Of a DNA stretch of 64,000 nt, positions 9,076 through 18,300 are shown piece by piece. Every line of letters begins with the position of its first letter. The first letter of the stretch is position 1. The notes beneath the pieces are model-generated. The model was given only the letters and a program-made list of their open reading frames with translations, searched no databases and was not told where the DNA came from. The DNA is from Candidatus Gordonibacter avicola (GTDB lineage Bacteria; Actinomycetota; Coriobacteriia; Coriobacteriales; Eggerthellaceae): the NCBI GenBank assembly GCA_019113915.1, contig DXGM01000018.1, forward strand, positions 1 through 64,000, read 5' to 3'. A program made the translations under genes and the position numbers.

Positions 9076-10686
9076 TCAGGCGGCTCCGGGTATGATAAGC
9101 ATCGCTGCCGTCAGGATGATGGCGCACACCACACCCAAGATTACAAACAGCACACCGCCGAACTTGAGCCAGGTGGAGTACTCCACCTTCGCCAGCGCAA
9201 GACCGCCCATGATGGCGCCCGACGTCGGCGTGAACAGGTTCACCAGGCCGTTACCAGCGCTGTAGATCATAATCATCACGTCGGTGGAGAACCCAAGGTG
9301 GTTCGCCAGCGGGCCCATGATTGGCATGGACACGGTGGCCATGCCGGACGACGACGGAATGAGGAACGACAGCACCACGTACAGCAAGAACGAAAGCGGT
9401 GCAAAAATGACAGCCGACATGCCGGCCAGCGCATTCGCCGCGTTCTCGAGGATCCACATGTCCAGACCCGTCTCACCCATTAGCACGGTAATCGAACGCG
9501 CCAGAGCGATAATTAACACAACGCTCATCATGTCGGCTGCGCCGTTGATAAACGCCTTCACAAAGCGGCTCTCAGAAAGACCGCCAATAAAACCAATCAC
9601 AATAGCCATGAGCAAGAACCAGGTGGAAGCTTCGTCGAAGTACCACTGACCCATAGGAACGCCGGTCAGGAAGGCCGACCAACCCTGACTGATCTGCTCT
9701 TCGGTGGTAACGGTACCGGTCACGGTGCCGTCAAACGTCAGCTCGCCACCCACCTTGGCATCGTCCCACGAAGCGGCAATGTCGTCACCGGACACTTGCG
9801 TGGTAACCTCTTCAGTAGCCGCGCCGGCATCAAAGATAGTAATGCCAAAGTCTTCCCACGGGATGAAGCTGACAATCATCACCACAAACGTGAGCGCGAA
9901 CACCACGAGCGTCCACTTCTGGCGACCGGTCAAAAGCTTCTTGGCCGGCTCATTCTCAGCCTCAACGGCATCCTGATGAGCTTCGCCGAACTCGGCCTTC
10001 ATGGTTTCCTGCTCCTGCAGCGACAAAATAGTGGAGCCCTTGTTGGCCTTCACCTTTTTGGCGTAACGCATGACAAACACAATAGAAATAGCCAGCGTCA
10101 CAATCCACAGGATAACACCCAGCAAAATGATAGTGCCCTGGTTGATTTCGATGCCCGTGCCAGACAACGAGTCAACTGCGGCGCCCACCGCAAACGGGTT
10201 CACCGTGGAACCCAGCACGCCGCAACCAGCGCCCAACAGCACAACCGCTGCACCCACGATGCTGTCAAAACCAGCAGCCACCATGGTTGCTGCCAGCAGC
10301 AGGTAGAACGGGACCGTTTCCTCACACATGCCATACGTCGTGCCACCAATGGAGAAGATGAACATCAAAATGGGTATGAGAATTAACTCATTGCCCTTCA
10401 GCTTCTTCACGAGCGCCGCGATGCCCGCATCAAGCGCACCGGTTTCCGTAACAATACCCAGAAAGCCGCCCAAAATTAAGACGAACAAACACACCGGCAA
10501 AGCGTCGGTGAAACCCTTGACCGGCGCGGTTGTTACATCGGCAATCGTCGCACCCGTGACACCTTCCACACCGGCAAAACTCATGATCAGCGTGACTATG
10601 GCCAACGCTATAAGAATGAGTACCAGGATGGTAAATGACGAAATTGATCGCTTCTTCCTGCTTTTTTCCTTCGTTTTCTCGGTCAT
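9076..10686 (-). CDS. YfcC/DcuC-family membrane carrier, probable arginine/ornithine exchanger
   Basis: A 536-residue polytopic membrane protein of the YfcC/C4-dicarboxylate anaerobic carrier family (about 12 to 13 hydrophobic segments). Family-typical stretches include FSIGGTTYGMCEETVPFY and FLIPSSSGMATVSMPIMGPL. The ATG at 10686 follows AAGGAGG; an upstream ATG at 10743 has no such site. It is the last gene of arcA-arcB-arcC-carrier, so arginine import coupled to ornithine export is the likely job (inference from context; classical ArcD belongs to another family). A hydrophilic stretch of about 90 residues (roughly 280-370) is unusual between membrane segments. Confidence 0.85.
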   Translation of the reverse strand: MTEKTKEKSRKKRSISSFTILVLILIALAIVTLIMSFAGVEGVTGATIADVTTAPVKGFTDALPVCLFVLILGGFLGIVTETGALDAGIAALVKKLKGNELILIPILMFIFSIGGTTYGMCEETVPFYLLLAATMVAAGFDSIVGAAVVLLGAGCGVLGSTVNPFAVGAAVDSLSGTGIEINQGTIILLGVILWIVTLAISIVFVMRYAKKVKANKGSTILSLQEQETMKAEFGEAHQDAVEAENEPAKKLLTGRQKWTLVVFALTFVVMIVSFIPWEDFGITIFDAGAATEEVTTQVSGDDIAASWDDAKVGGELTFDGTVTGTVTTEEQISQGWSAFLTGVPMGQWYFDEASTWFLLMAIVIGFIGGLSESRFVKAFINGAADMMSVVLIIALARSITVLMGETGLDMWILENAANALAGMSAVIFAPLSFLLYVVLSFLIPSSSGMATVSMPIMGPLANHLGFSTDVMIMIYSAGNGLVNLFTPTSGAIMGGLALAKVEYSTWLKFGGVLFVILGVVCAIILTAAMLIIPGAA

Positions 10687-10836
10687 GAGGACCCCTCCTT
10701 CTACAAGGATCGAGGCGGATAAAATGGCGAACGAGAAATTCATACGGGCCGACCGGAAGCATAACCGCCCGGCCCGCGGATACCCCTTTTACGAGCGACG
10801 ACCACGCGCCTCATGGCGCAGCCGCCGCCCTTACAC

Positions 10837-11790
10837 TTACGCGGTAATAATAGTGCCCGTCTTGCCCTTCAGGCCTTCAGCCGCATGCTCGAGCGAGGTA
10901 ATGAGCGCCTTGCCCTCGGGATGCTGCTGAACGAATTCGATGCAGGCTTCCACCTTCGGCAGCATGCTGCCGGGAGCGAACTGGCCTTCCTCGATGTACT
11001 TCTGGGCCTCGGCCACGGTCATGGAATCGAGCTCCTGCTGCTCCGGCGTGTTGAAATTGATGCACACCTTTTCAACGGCCGTGAGGATAACCAGCATGTC
11101 AGCCTTGAAGTCCGCCGCCAGTTTGGCGCTGGAGCGGTCCTTGTCGATAACGGCTGGCACGCCATGGTAGCTGTCGTCCTTTTCGATGACCGGAACACCG
11201 CCGCCGCCCGTGGACACCACGATGTAGCCGTCGTCCATGAGGTCTTTGATGGCGTCAAATTCCACAATACGCTGGGGCTTCGGGGACGCGACCACCTGAC
11301 GCCAGCCGCGACCGGAGTCTTCTTTATAGGTATAGCCAGTTTCCTCGGCGCGCTTCATGGCCTCTTCCTCAGTGAGGAAGGCGCCAACGGGCTTCGTCGG
11401 ATTCTGGAACGCCGGATCCTCCGGGTAGACCACCGTCTGCGTAATGACGCAAGCCGTGGAGCGCATGATGCCGCGGCGCTTCATTTCGTTCAAGATGGCC
11501 TGGGACAACTGGTAGCCAATGTAGCCCTGGCTCATGGCGCCGCACTCCGGGAAGGGCATGGCCGGCGTCTTGCCGTCATGCACCGACGCGTAGTCAAACG
11601 CGTTGTTAATCATGCCAACCTGCGGGCCGTTGCCGTGGGACACCACAACGTTGATGCCTTCGGCCACCATGTCCACAATGTGGGACGCGGTGTTCTTCAC
11701 CAGCTCAAGCTGTTCCTGCGGCGTATCACCGAGGGCGTTGCCGCCCAGAGCAATAACCACAGACTTGCCTTCGCCTTTCTGGTAAGCCAT
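10837..11790 (-). CDS. arcC: Carbamate kinase
   Basis: Catalyses carbamoyl phosphate plus ADP to ATP, CO2 and ammonia, the energy-yielding last step of the arginine deiminase pathway. The 317-residue protein has the amino acid kinase fold signatures: VVIALGGNAL at the N-terminus, VVSHGNGPQVG near residue 50, and VSTGGGGVPV. The ATG at 11790 follows AAAGGAGG. It lies 32 bases after arcB and is followed, after about 150 bases, by the carrier gene. Confidence 0.95.
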   Translation of the reverse strand: MAYQKGEGKSVVIALGGNALGDTPQEQLELVKNTASHIVDMVAEGINVVVSHGNGPQVGMINNAFDYASVHDGKTPAMPFPECGAMSQGYIGYQLSQAILNEMKRRGIMRSTACVITQTVVYPEDPAFQNPTKPVGAFLTEEEAMKRAEETGYTYKEDSGRGWRQVVASPKPQRIVEFDAIKDLMDDGYIVVSTGGGGVPVIEKDDSYHGVPAVIDKDRSSAKLAADFKADMLVILTAVEKVCINFNTPEQQELDSMTVAEAQKYIEEGQFAPGSMLPKVEACIEFVQQHPEGKALITSLEHAAEGLKGKTGTIITA

Positions 11791-11822
11791 GTACTGGCCT
11801 CCTTTCCGTACCGTCGCGGTGT

Positions 11823-12818
11823 TTAAGAGAGCGTGGCGTACATGACCGCCTTGATGGTGTGCATGCGGTTCTCGGCCTCGTCAAACACCTTGGACTGCTT
11901 GGACTCGAACACGTCGTCCTCAACTTCCATCTCGGTGACGCCAAACTTCTCGGCGATTTCCTTGCCGATGGTGGTCTTGGTATCGTGGAAGGACGGCAGG
12001 CAGTGCATGAAGATGGCGTCGGGAGCGGCCATAGCCATGACCTCCTTCGTCACGCGATAGGGCTCCAGCAGCTTGATGCGCTCGGCCCAGATGTCGTCCG
12101 GCTCGCCCATGGACACCCAGATATCGGTGTAGATGACATGCGCGCCCGTGCAGGCTTCCTTCACGTCTTCAGTGAGCGTGATGGTGGCGCCGGTCTCGGC
12201 CGCAACCTTCTTGCACTCGTCCACGAGCTCGGCCTTCGGCATACGCTCCTTCGGGCCACAGGCCACAAAGTGCAGGCCCAGCTTGGCGCACACTACCATG
12301 AGCGAGTTCGCCACGTTGTTCTCGGCGTCGCCCATGAAGACGAACTTCAGGCCCTCAATGCCCATGGGGAAGTTCTCTTCCACGGTGAGCATGTCGGCGA
12401 TCATCTGCGTGGGATGGAACTCGGTGGTGAGGCCGTTCCACACCGGCACGCCGGCGTTGGCAGCGAGGTCTTCCACGATCTCCTGCGCATAGCCGCGGTA
12501 CTCGATGCCGTCATACATACGGCCGAGCACGCGAGCGGTGTCCTCAATGGATTCCTTCTTGCCCATCTGCGAGCTGCCGGGATCGAGGTAGGTCACACCC
12601 ATACCCAGATCCATGCCCGCAACCTCAAACGAGCAGCGCGTGCGCGTGGAGGTCTTCTCGAACAGAAGCACAATATTTTTACCTTCGAGGTAACGATGGG
12701 GGGTACCCGTCAATTTCAAGTTCTTGAACTGCTTCGACAACTGAATGAGGTAGCGGATCTCATCGGGGGTGAAATCCAGCAGCTTCAGGAAGTTGCGTCC
12801 GCTCAGGCTCGTGGGCAT
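11823..12818 (-). CDS. arcB: Ornithine carbamoyltransferase, catabolic
   Basis: Converts citrulline and phosphate to ornithine and carbamoyl phosphate. The 331-residue protein shows the carbamoyl-phosphate site STRTR (57-61), the HPTQ motif within FHPTQMIAD, and HCLPSFHD towards the C-terminus. Its place between arcA and arcC argues for the catabolic direction. The same family also makes citrulline in biosynthesis (argF), which sequence alone does not exclude. A ribosome binding site (AAGGAAT) precedes the ATG. Confidence 0.95.
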   Translation of the reverse strand: MPTSLSGRNFLKLLDFTPDEIRYLIQLSKQFKNLKLTGTPHRYLEGKNIVLLFEKTSTRTRCSFEVAGMDLGMGVTYLDPGSSQMGKKESIEDTARVLGRMYDGIEYRGYAQEIVEDLAANAGVPVWNGLTTEFHPTQMIADMLTVEENFPMGIEGLKFVFMGDAENNVANSLMVVCAKLGLHFVACGPKERMPKAELVDECKKVAAETGATITLTEDVKEACTGAHVIYTDIWVSMGEPDDIWAERIKLLEPYRVTKEVMAMAAPDAIFMHCLPSFHDTKTTIGKEIAEKFGVTEMEVEDDVFESKQSKVFDEAENRMHTIKAVMYATLS

Positions 12819-12918
12819 AATTCATTCCTTTCGTCGTTCTGTGCCAAGTTTGTCTCTCGTATTTCAGTTACGTTCAGACGGGCGTCGCCAAGTCAAAATC
12901 GCCCGCCCCTTCTCAAAG

Positions 12919-12957
12919 CCAGGGGTGGATGCCCCCCTAAGAGGGCATCCGGCCTGG
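12919..12957 (-). other. Hairpin between arcA and arcB
   Basis: Arms GGATGCCC and GGGCATCC are nested inside CCAGG and CCTGG in the 197-base arcA-arcB gap. No T-run follows on the minus strand, so it is more likely an mRNA processing or stability element, or a partial attenuator, than a strong terminator. Confidence 0.4.
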
Positions 12958-13015
12958 TCTGGAAAGCAAAGGGTGCCGGCTCGGCGAACCGAGTCAACCG
13001 GTGCCCGACGCGCAT

Positions 13016-14233
13016 TTAGTCTTCGCGCCAGATGGGCATGCTCATGCAGCGTGGGCCGCCACGGCCGCGCGACAGCTCGGCGGATGGGATGACCACCAGC
13101 TTGATGCCCTTTTCCTCAAGCACCTTGTTCGTTACGTCGTTGCGCTCGTACACCGCAACGAGGCCAGGTGCAATGCAGAGCGTGTTGGAACCATCGTTCC
13201 ACTGTTCGCGTTCGGCCGCAATGCGGTCGCCGCCGCCGCAGGGGATCAGCTCCACGGGCAGACCGAGGTACTTCTCAAGAATCTTTTCCAGAGGCTCAGT
13301 CATTTCCTTTACTTTAATGCCCTCGCCCTCCGGCGTGATCTCAAACACGGTGAGCGGACCCATGATACCGGGATGAATGGTGAACTTGTCCACGTCGATT
13401 TGCGTGAACACCGTATCCAGGTGCATCATGGCGCGGTTGTTCGGGATATAGAACGCCAGAATGGTGTCGATGGGGCTGGTTTCGTCGTTGAAAATGTTGT
13501 GCGCGAGCGCGTCGATGGCGTCCGGCTCGGTGCGCTGGGAGATGCCCACCGCCAGCACGTGCTCATTGAGGTTCAGGATGTCGCCACCCTCAATGTGGAA
13601 CGTGTTGTAGCGGCTGTAGTACTGCGGCACATCCTTGAAGTTCGGATGATACTTGAAGATGTACTCGCCATAGATGGTCTCGCGGTTACGCGTGACGGAA
13701 TACATGCGGTTGATGGACACGCCGTTGCCTATCATGGCGAAGTTGTCGCGCGTGAAGTACAGGTTCGGCATGGGGGCAACCACCATCTTGGAGGCCTCAG
13801 ACACGAGGTCAACCAAGCTGTTGGACTTGTCGGTGTGAAGCTCGGTGAGGTTGATGCCCTCCATGGTCTTCAGCACGAGGTCCTTGTTGTTCGGGTAGTT
13901 GTCGTTTAGATAGTCAAAGATGATCTTCTGATAACGGTCGGTACGAATGCCGGCCTCTTCGATGAATTGCTTCAGGAACGGCTCGCGCACCTCAGGGTTC
14001 TGATCGAGCACCTCGGTCATAAGATCTTCGAGGTACACGACTTCCACACCGTTGTCGCGCAGGGCCTGGGCGAATGCGTCATGCTCCTCTTGGGCTACCT
14101 TCAGAAACGGGATGTCGTCAAACAGCAGCTCTTCGAGCGTGTTCGGCGTCAGGTTCAGAAGTTCGTTACCCGGTCGATGGAGCAAAACTCGCTTAAGCGG
14201 CTTGATCTCGCTCTTAACGTTGACACCAGCCAT
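13016..14233 (-). CDS. arcA: Arginine deiminase
   Basis: Hydrolyses arginine to citrulline and ammonia, the first step of the pathway. The 405-residue protein begins with SEIKPLKRVLLHRPG, a family hallmark. It carries FTRDNFAMIG and HIEGGDILNL in the guanidino-group-modifying fold, and ends with GRGGPRCMSMP, whose Cys396 is the expected nucleophile. The start at 14233 follows AAGGAGGG. It is the first gene of the operon; the 536-base region upstream should hold the promoter. Confidence 0.97.
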   Translation of the reverse strand: MAGVNVKSEIKPLKRVLLHRPGNELLNLTPNTLEELLFDDIPFLKVAQEEHDAFAQALRDNGVEVVYLEDLMTEVLDQNPEVREPFLKQFIEEAGIRTDRYQKIIFDYLNDNYPNNKDLVLKTMEGINLTELHTDKSNSLVDLVSEASKMVVAPMPNLYFTRDNFAMIGNGVSINRMYSVTRNRETIYGEYIFKYHPNFKDVPQYYSRYNTFHIEGGDILNLNEHVLAVGISQRTEPDAIDALAHNIFNDETSPIDTILAFYIPNNRAMMHLDTVFTQIDVDKFTIHPGIMGPLTVFEITPEGEGIKVKEMTEPLEKILEKYLGLPVELIPCGGGDRIAAEREQWNDGSNTLCIAPGLVAVYERNDVTNKVLEEKGIKLVVIPSAELSRGRGGPRCMSMPIWRED

Positions 14234-14769
14234 TGCAACCCTCCTTTTCTTTTATGCATTTTCCAGATGTTCGGCCTCGAACGCATCCGTTGCGCACCGT
14301 ATGCCTGTTCGATGAGGCCAAAATCTCACGGTTCGATTCGAATTGCAACCACAATTCCGCAACAAAACCAACGAGGCTTCTATACCAGGCTTTTTTTCGG
14401 CGAACGGTAGGTTTGGTGACTCCTTTTCTCCATAATTCCTTCATGTTTGCTTTAGTGCTGTGGAGTGATGGACGAGGCAAAATGGCTTGTTTTGTGCCAG
14501 AGAAAAGCCGGCCTGTGCCCTGGTTGGGCGCAGGCTGATAAATGGGACTGCATAAACCATGGCAAACATGCATTCCTGATGCATCATGCTCAACGATGAG
14601 GGGCATGCGTGAGGCTTCGGCGGGTGTTTTGTGCGTTGGAAGGAGGTTGCACGTGGCTGAAATGGTGTTTCTACGTGCGGTTTCTCCGAAGAGGCGCGCG
14701 GTTTTGCCACAGGGACGGGTGACGGGTCACATGAGTGCGTTTTAAGGTATAATAGGCACCGTAGCGCAC
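14234..14769. promoter_or_regulatory. Upstream region of the arc operon and tRNA-Arg
   Basis: 536 bases without a convincing gene. Two palindrome-like sites are visible. One is 14331-14350, centred on TTCGAA, with about 7 of 10 base pairs matching. The other is ATGCAT-TCCTG-ATGCAT at 14568-14584. Either could bind a regulator such as ArgR or a CRP/FNR protein, but neither matches a known consensus well. A TATAAT at 14748-14753 probably serves the tRNA. Confidence 0.35.
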
Positions 14770-14845
14770 GCGCTCGTGGCTCAATGGATAGAGCAACGGA
14801 CTTCTAATCCGTCGGTTGCAGGTTCGAGTCCTGCCGGGCGCGCCA
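14770..14845 (+). tRNA. tRNA-Arg (anticodon UCU)
   Basis: A complete cloverleaf with acceptor arms GCGCTCG and CGGGCGC (one G-T pair), anticodon stem ACGGA/TCCGT with loop CTTCTAA (anticodon TCT), T arm GCAGG-TTCGAGT-CCTGC, and an encoded CCA at 14843-14845. It reads AGA codons. A TATAAT box lies 16 bases upstream. Confidence 0.97.
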
Positions 14846-14854
14846 GAATTTTGC

Positions 14855-14885
14855 CGCCCCGCCTTCTCAAAGACGGGGCGTTTTT
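14855..14885 (+). terminator. Terminator after tRNA-Arg
   Basis: CGCCCCG and CGGGGCG arms with a 12-base loop, followed directly by TTTTT, ten bases after the tRNA CCA end. Confidence 0.85.
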
Positions 14886-15174
14886 ATTGGCGTTTAATGA
14901 AACTGGTTATTTTAGCATTGTTTGATGCGGTGGCAAGCATAAATTTCAAAATGGTTGCTTGAAGTTTGCCGTAGCGATACCGTGGGAGGTGCCAAGGAAA
15001 GGCGCTTTTACTTGTTCACCGGAGGCTCATTGATGAGCATCGACCTTCACAGAGTAAACCGCTCGGCAACAACTTGGCAGCAAAAGGCGTTCGTCCTCCG
15101 TTTCTATCGTATGATTAGTACTTCGTTCGCACAGATCGTCGACGAGCATCGGGTCGACGAGGAAAGGAACGCCC
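14886..15174. other. Gap before the glutaredoxin gene
   Basis: About 290 bases. An open frame begins at 14955 but overlaps the glutaredoxin in another frame, has no recognisable product and is rejected. The region presumably holds the glutaredoxin promoter; no strong box is seen. Confidence 0.4.
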
Positions 15175-15420
15175 ATGGCCTATCTGGAAGACCACTTACT
15201 GTATTACAAGAAATCCTGCCCCTTTTGCCAAAAAGTGCTGCGTTTCATGGAAGAGAATAAGATCAACCTCGACGCGCGCGACACGTTGCAGCCCGGCAAT
15301 CAAAACGACCTTGTGCGCATCGGCGGTAAAAAACAAGTTCCCTGCCTCGTGGTAAACGGCAAAGCAATGTACGAATCCGACGACATCATTGCCTACTTGC
15401 GCGGAAAAGTGGCAGACTAG
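15175..15420 (+). CDS. Glutaredoxin-like thiol-disulfide protein
   Basis: An 81-residue thioredoxin-fold protein with the redox motif CPFC at residues 15-18, the cis-proline segment KKQVPCLVVNG, and a C-terminal helix ESDDIIAYLRG typical of glutaredoxins. It probably reduces disulfides or mixed thiols in the cytoplasm. The ATG at 15175 follows GGAAAGGAA. It is monocistronic, with its own terminator. Confidence 0.88.
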   Translation: MAYLEDHLLYYKKSCPFCQKVLRFMEENKINLDARDTLQPGNQNDLVRIGGKKQVPCLVVNGKAMYESDDIIAYLRGKVAD

Positions 15421-15472
15421 TTCAACGCTGCTCCTTCGGCTATCTGCCAGCCTCTTCCCCACCGCAACGCAA

Positions 15473-15510
15473 AAGCGGCCCCGCCTAAGTGGAGGGGCCG
15501 CTTGTTTTTT
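15473..15510 (+). terminator. Terminator after the glutaredoxin gene
   Basis: AAGCGGCCCC and GGGGCCGCTT arms followed by GTTTTTT. It ends three bases before the convergent tRNA-Gly. Confidence 0.88.
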
Positions 15511-15512
15511 GA

Positions 15513-15586
15513 TGGAGCGGGTGACGGGAATCGAACCCGCGTGGTCAGCTTGGAAGGCTGAAGTTCTACCATTGAACTACACCCGC
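15513..15586 (-). tRNA. tRNA-Gly (anticodon UCC)
   Basis: Minus-strand cloverleaf: acceptor arms GCGGGTG and CACCCGC, anticodon stem TCAGC/GCTGA with loop CTTCCAA (anticodon TCC), T arm with GGTTCGATTCC, and an encoded CCA read from 15515-15513. It reads GGA codons. Confidence 0.97.
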
Positions 15587-15723
15587 ATAACGCGTCGGCT
15601 ATTGTACCGCAACATTGGGCTGGGCGCGCAAAATTCCGTAAGACTTTCCACTAGATTCTCCAAAAGTACGGCGTAGCGGGCGCAGACGACGCTCGTGGCG
15701 AGGCACAGGGAAGTGGAGGCGTC

Positions 15724-18270
15724 ATGGCGCGGCTTGATGAATACGAGCGCAAACGGAACTTTGAGCGCACGGCGGAACCTGCGGGCGACGCCACGGAACC
15801 ACCCGCCGCGGATGCGCCGCTGCGGTATGCCATGCAGCACCACTGGGCCTCGCGCGAGCACTACGACTTGCGGCTTGAATGGGACGGCGTGCTGCTGAGC
15901 TGGGCTATTCCAAAGGGCCCGTCGTACAACCCACACGACAAGCGGCTAGCCGTGCACGTGGAAGACCATCCACTCGACTACCGCACGTTTGAGGGTACCA
16001 TTCCGAAGGGCGAATACGGTGGCGGCACGGTGATGCTCTGGGATGAGGGCACATGGGAGCCACATGGCGCTGTGGACAAGGCGCTGGCGGCGGGCGAGCT
16101 CAAGTTTACTCTGCATGGGAGACGCCTCAAAGGCGACTGGGTGCTTGTGCACATTAAGCCACGCCGCGGCGAAAAGGACGACAACTGGCTGCTCATCAAG
16201 GAGCGCGACGAGTTTGTACAGGACGATGCAGGCATTTCTCAATTCGACACAAGCGTGGTGAGCGGGCGCACGCGCGACGAGATAACTGCGGGCGACGATG
16301 AACACGTGGCGCGCAACCCTTTCGACCAGGTGGACGTGGAACTGGCGAAGCTTGTGAGCGAGGCACCGGCCGACGACGCCGCGTGGCTCTACGAGGTGAA
16401 GTACGACGGCTACCGCATAGTGGCGTTTCTTGAAGGCAACGAAATGCGCCTCATGACGCGCAATGGAAACAATTACACTGACCACTTCCCCACCGTGGCT
16501 TCCTCGCTGCTTGACGTGGCGGCGGGACGCGCGCTGGTACTAGACGGCGAGGTCGTGGTCACCGACGAGGATGGGCGCTCAGATTTCCAGGCGCTGCAGG
16601 GCTTTCTCAAGCACCCTGAAGGCAAGCAGCCCGTGTATATGGTGTTTGACCTGCTGGCGCTCGACGGCGAAGACGTGCGAGCACGGCCACTTGTTGAGCG
16701 AAAGCGCTTGCTGGCGGACGTGCTGGCCTCCGCGCCCGACGACGTGCGGTTCAGCACCCATGTGGAGGGCCGTGGCGAGGACAGCTTCCACGCTGCGTGC
16801 AAACTGGGGTTGGAAGGCGTGGTGGGCAAACGCTCCGCCTCGGCGTATCGCGGCGGGCGGTCGGGCGACTGGATCAAACTCAAGTGCGACCATCGCCAGG
16901 AGTTCGTGGTAGGCGGGTGGACGCGCACGGCCAAGAAGCCCGGCGGTGTGAGCGCACTTCTGCTGGGTGCGTATGAGGACGGCGCGTTGGTGTATGTGGG
17001 CCGCGTCGGTTCCGGCATCGGCGAGGATGACGCGCGCGAATTGCTGACACAGTTTGCGGGCCTTGAGCGCTCAAAGCCGCCGTTTGCGAACCCGCCGCGT
17101 GCGCGCTCCGGCGAAGAGGCGCACTGGGTGGAACCTGCACTGGTGGCCGAGGTACGGTTCGCCGAGTGGACCGACGACGGCCAGCTGCGCCACCCGAGCT
17201 ACCAGGGGCTGCGCATCGACAAAGACCCACACGACGTCCGTCGCGAAGACGCAGGCGACGCGGAGCAACCGCTTCCACCCGCTGAGAGAACGGAGAATCC
17301 TCTGTCTACTTCGACCACTGCCGCAGCTTCTGCGGCCTCTGCTGCGACCTCTTCTGCGGCCGCCTCCTCTTCCTCTTCTCGTTCCCACGCTACCAAGCGC
17401 CGGGGCTCCGGCGAGCTGGTTATCGACGGCGTGACTATCACCAGCCCCGAAAAACTGCTGTTCGAGGACCCGGACATCACAAAAGAGGACGTCGTGCGTT
17501 ACTACGCGCAGGTGGCCGACGCGATGCTACCTTACGCAGGCGGGCGCATCTTAAGCATTGTACGCTGCCCGCGCGGTGCCGGGTCGGCGTGCTTTTTCAA
17601 GAAGCACCCGGGGCAGCACGAGGCGGGCATCCACACCATCGACGTGACCGGCAGCGATGGCGAAGATGACAAGTACTTCTATGTGGATGACGCCGTGGGC
17701 ATTGTGTCCGAGGCACAGATGGACACGCTGGAATTCCACCTGTGGGGCAGCCGCGTGGAGACGCTTGAGCAGCCCGACATGATGGTGTTCGACCTCGACC
17801 CCGACAAAGGCCTCGGACTTGATCAGGTGCGACGCGGCGTACGCGACCTCAAGGGCATCCTGGATGATTTAGGGCTAGCCACGTTTCTCAAGACGAGCGG
17901 CGGCAAGGGGTACCACGTGGTGGTGCCGTTTCGACCGGAGGCGTCGTGGGATGCGTTCCACGACTTCGCTCGGCGCATCGCGCAGGTGATGGCTGAGAAG
18001 TGGCCCGACCGCTATACGAGCAACGTGCGGCTGGCCAAGCGCAACGGCAAGATTTTCATCGACTGGATGCGCAACGGCCGCGGCGCCACGAGCATCGCCC
18101 CGTACTCGCTGCGCGCCCGCACCGGCGCCCGCGTATCCCTCCCTCTCAGCTGGGACGAGTTGGACAGCGTAGCCCCCGATGCCATCACAATGGAAGACGC
18201 GCTCGCGCGCCTCGCCCGCAGCGACAACCCCTGGGCGGGCTACTTCGACGTGGAGCAATCGCTCCAGTGA
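15724..18270 (+). CDS. ligD: Multidomain ATP-dependent DNA ligase LigD
   Basis: Enzyme of bacterial non-homologous end joining, 848 residues. The domain order is 3'-phosphoesterase (about 30-180, with HHWASREHYDLRLEWDG and PKGEYGGG), then ATP-dependent ligase (about 205-515, adenylated lysine in KYDGYR at Lys226, and EGVVGKR), then primase/polymerase (about 560-845, metal site DLDPD at 690-694). This PE-Lig-Pol order differs from the mycobacterial Pol-PE-Lig. An Ala/Ser-rich linker (about 526-556) precedes the polymerase domain. The start follows GGAGG. No Ku gene is in the window, so the partner must be elsewhere. Confidence 0.95.
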   Translation: MARLDEYERKRNFERTAEPAGDATEPPAADAPLRYAMQHHWASREHYDLRLEWDGVLLSWAIPKGPSYNPHDKRLAVHVEDHPLDYRTFEGTIPKGEYGGGTVMLWDEGTWEPHGAVDKALAAGELKFTLHGRRLKGDWVLVHIKPRRGEKDDNWLLIKERDEFVQDDAGISQFDTSVVSGRTRDEITAGDDEHVARNPFDQVDVELAKLVSEAPADDAAWLYEVKYDGYRIVAFLEGNEMRLMTRNGNNYTDHFPTVASSLLDVAAGRALVLDGEVVVTDEDGRSDFQALQGFLKHPEGKQPVYMVFDLLALDGEDVRARPLVERKRLLADVLASAPDDVRFSTHVEGRGEDSFHAACKLGLEGVVGKRSASAYRGGRSGDWIKLKCDHRQEFVVGGWTRTAKKPGGVSALLLGAYEDGALVYVGRVGSGIGEDDARELLTQFAGLERSKPPFANPPRARSGEEAHWVEPALVAEVRFAEWTDDGQLRHPSYQGLRIDKDPHDVRREDAGDAEQPLPPAERTENPLSTSTTAAASAASAATSSAAASSSSSRSHATKRRGSGELVIDGVTITSPEKLLFEDPDITKEDVVRYYAQVADAMLPYAGGRILSIVRCPRGAGSACFFKKHPGQHEAGIHTIDVTGSDGEDDKYFYVDDAVGIVSEAQMDTLEFHLWGSRVETLEQPDMMVFDLDPDKGLGLDQVRRGVRDLKGILDDLGLATFLKTSGGKGYHVVVPFRPEASWDAFHDFARRIAQVMAEKWPDRYTSNVRLAKRNGKIFIDWMRNGRGATSIAPYSLRARTGARVSLPLSWDELDSVAPDAITMEDALARLARSDNPWAGYFDVEQSLQ

Positions 18271-18300
18271 AAAGCTTGCGCCTTTTCTCCGCCGCCAGCA

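Noticed and set aside
14955..15260. 101-residue frame before the glutaredoxin
   Set aside because: It overlaps the glutaredoxin in another frame and has no family similarity or convincing ribosome binding site.
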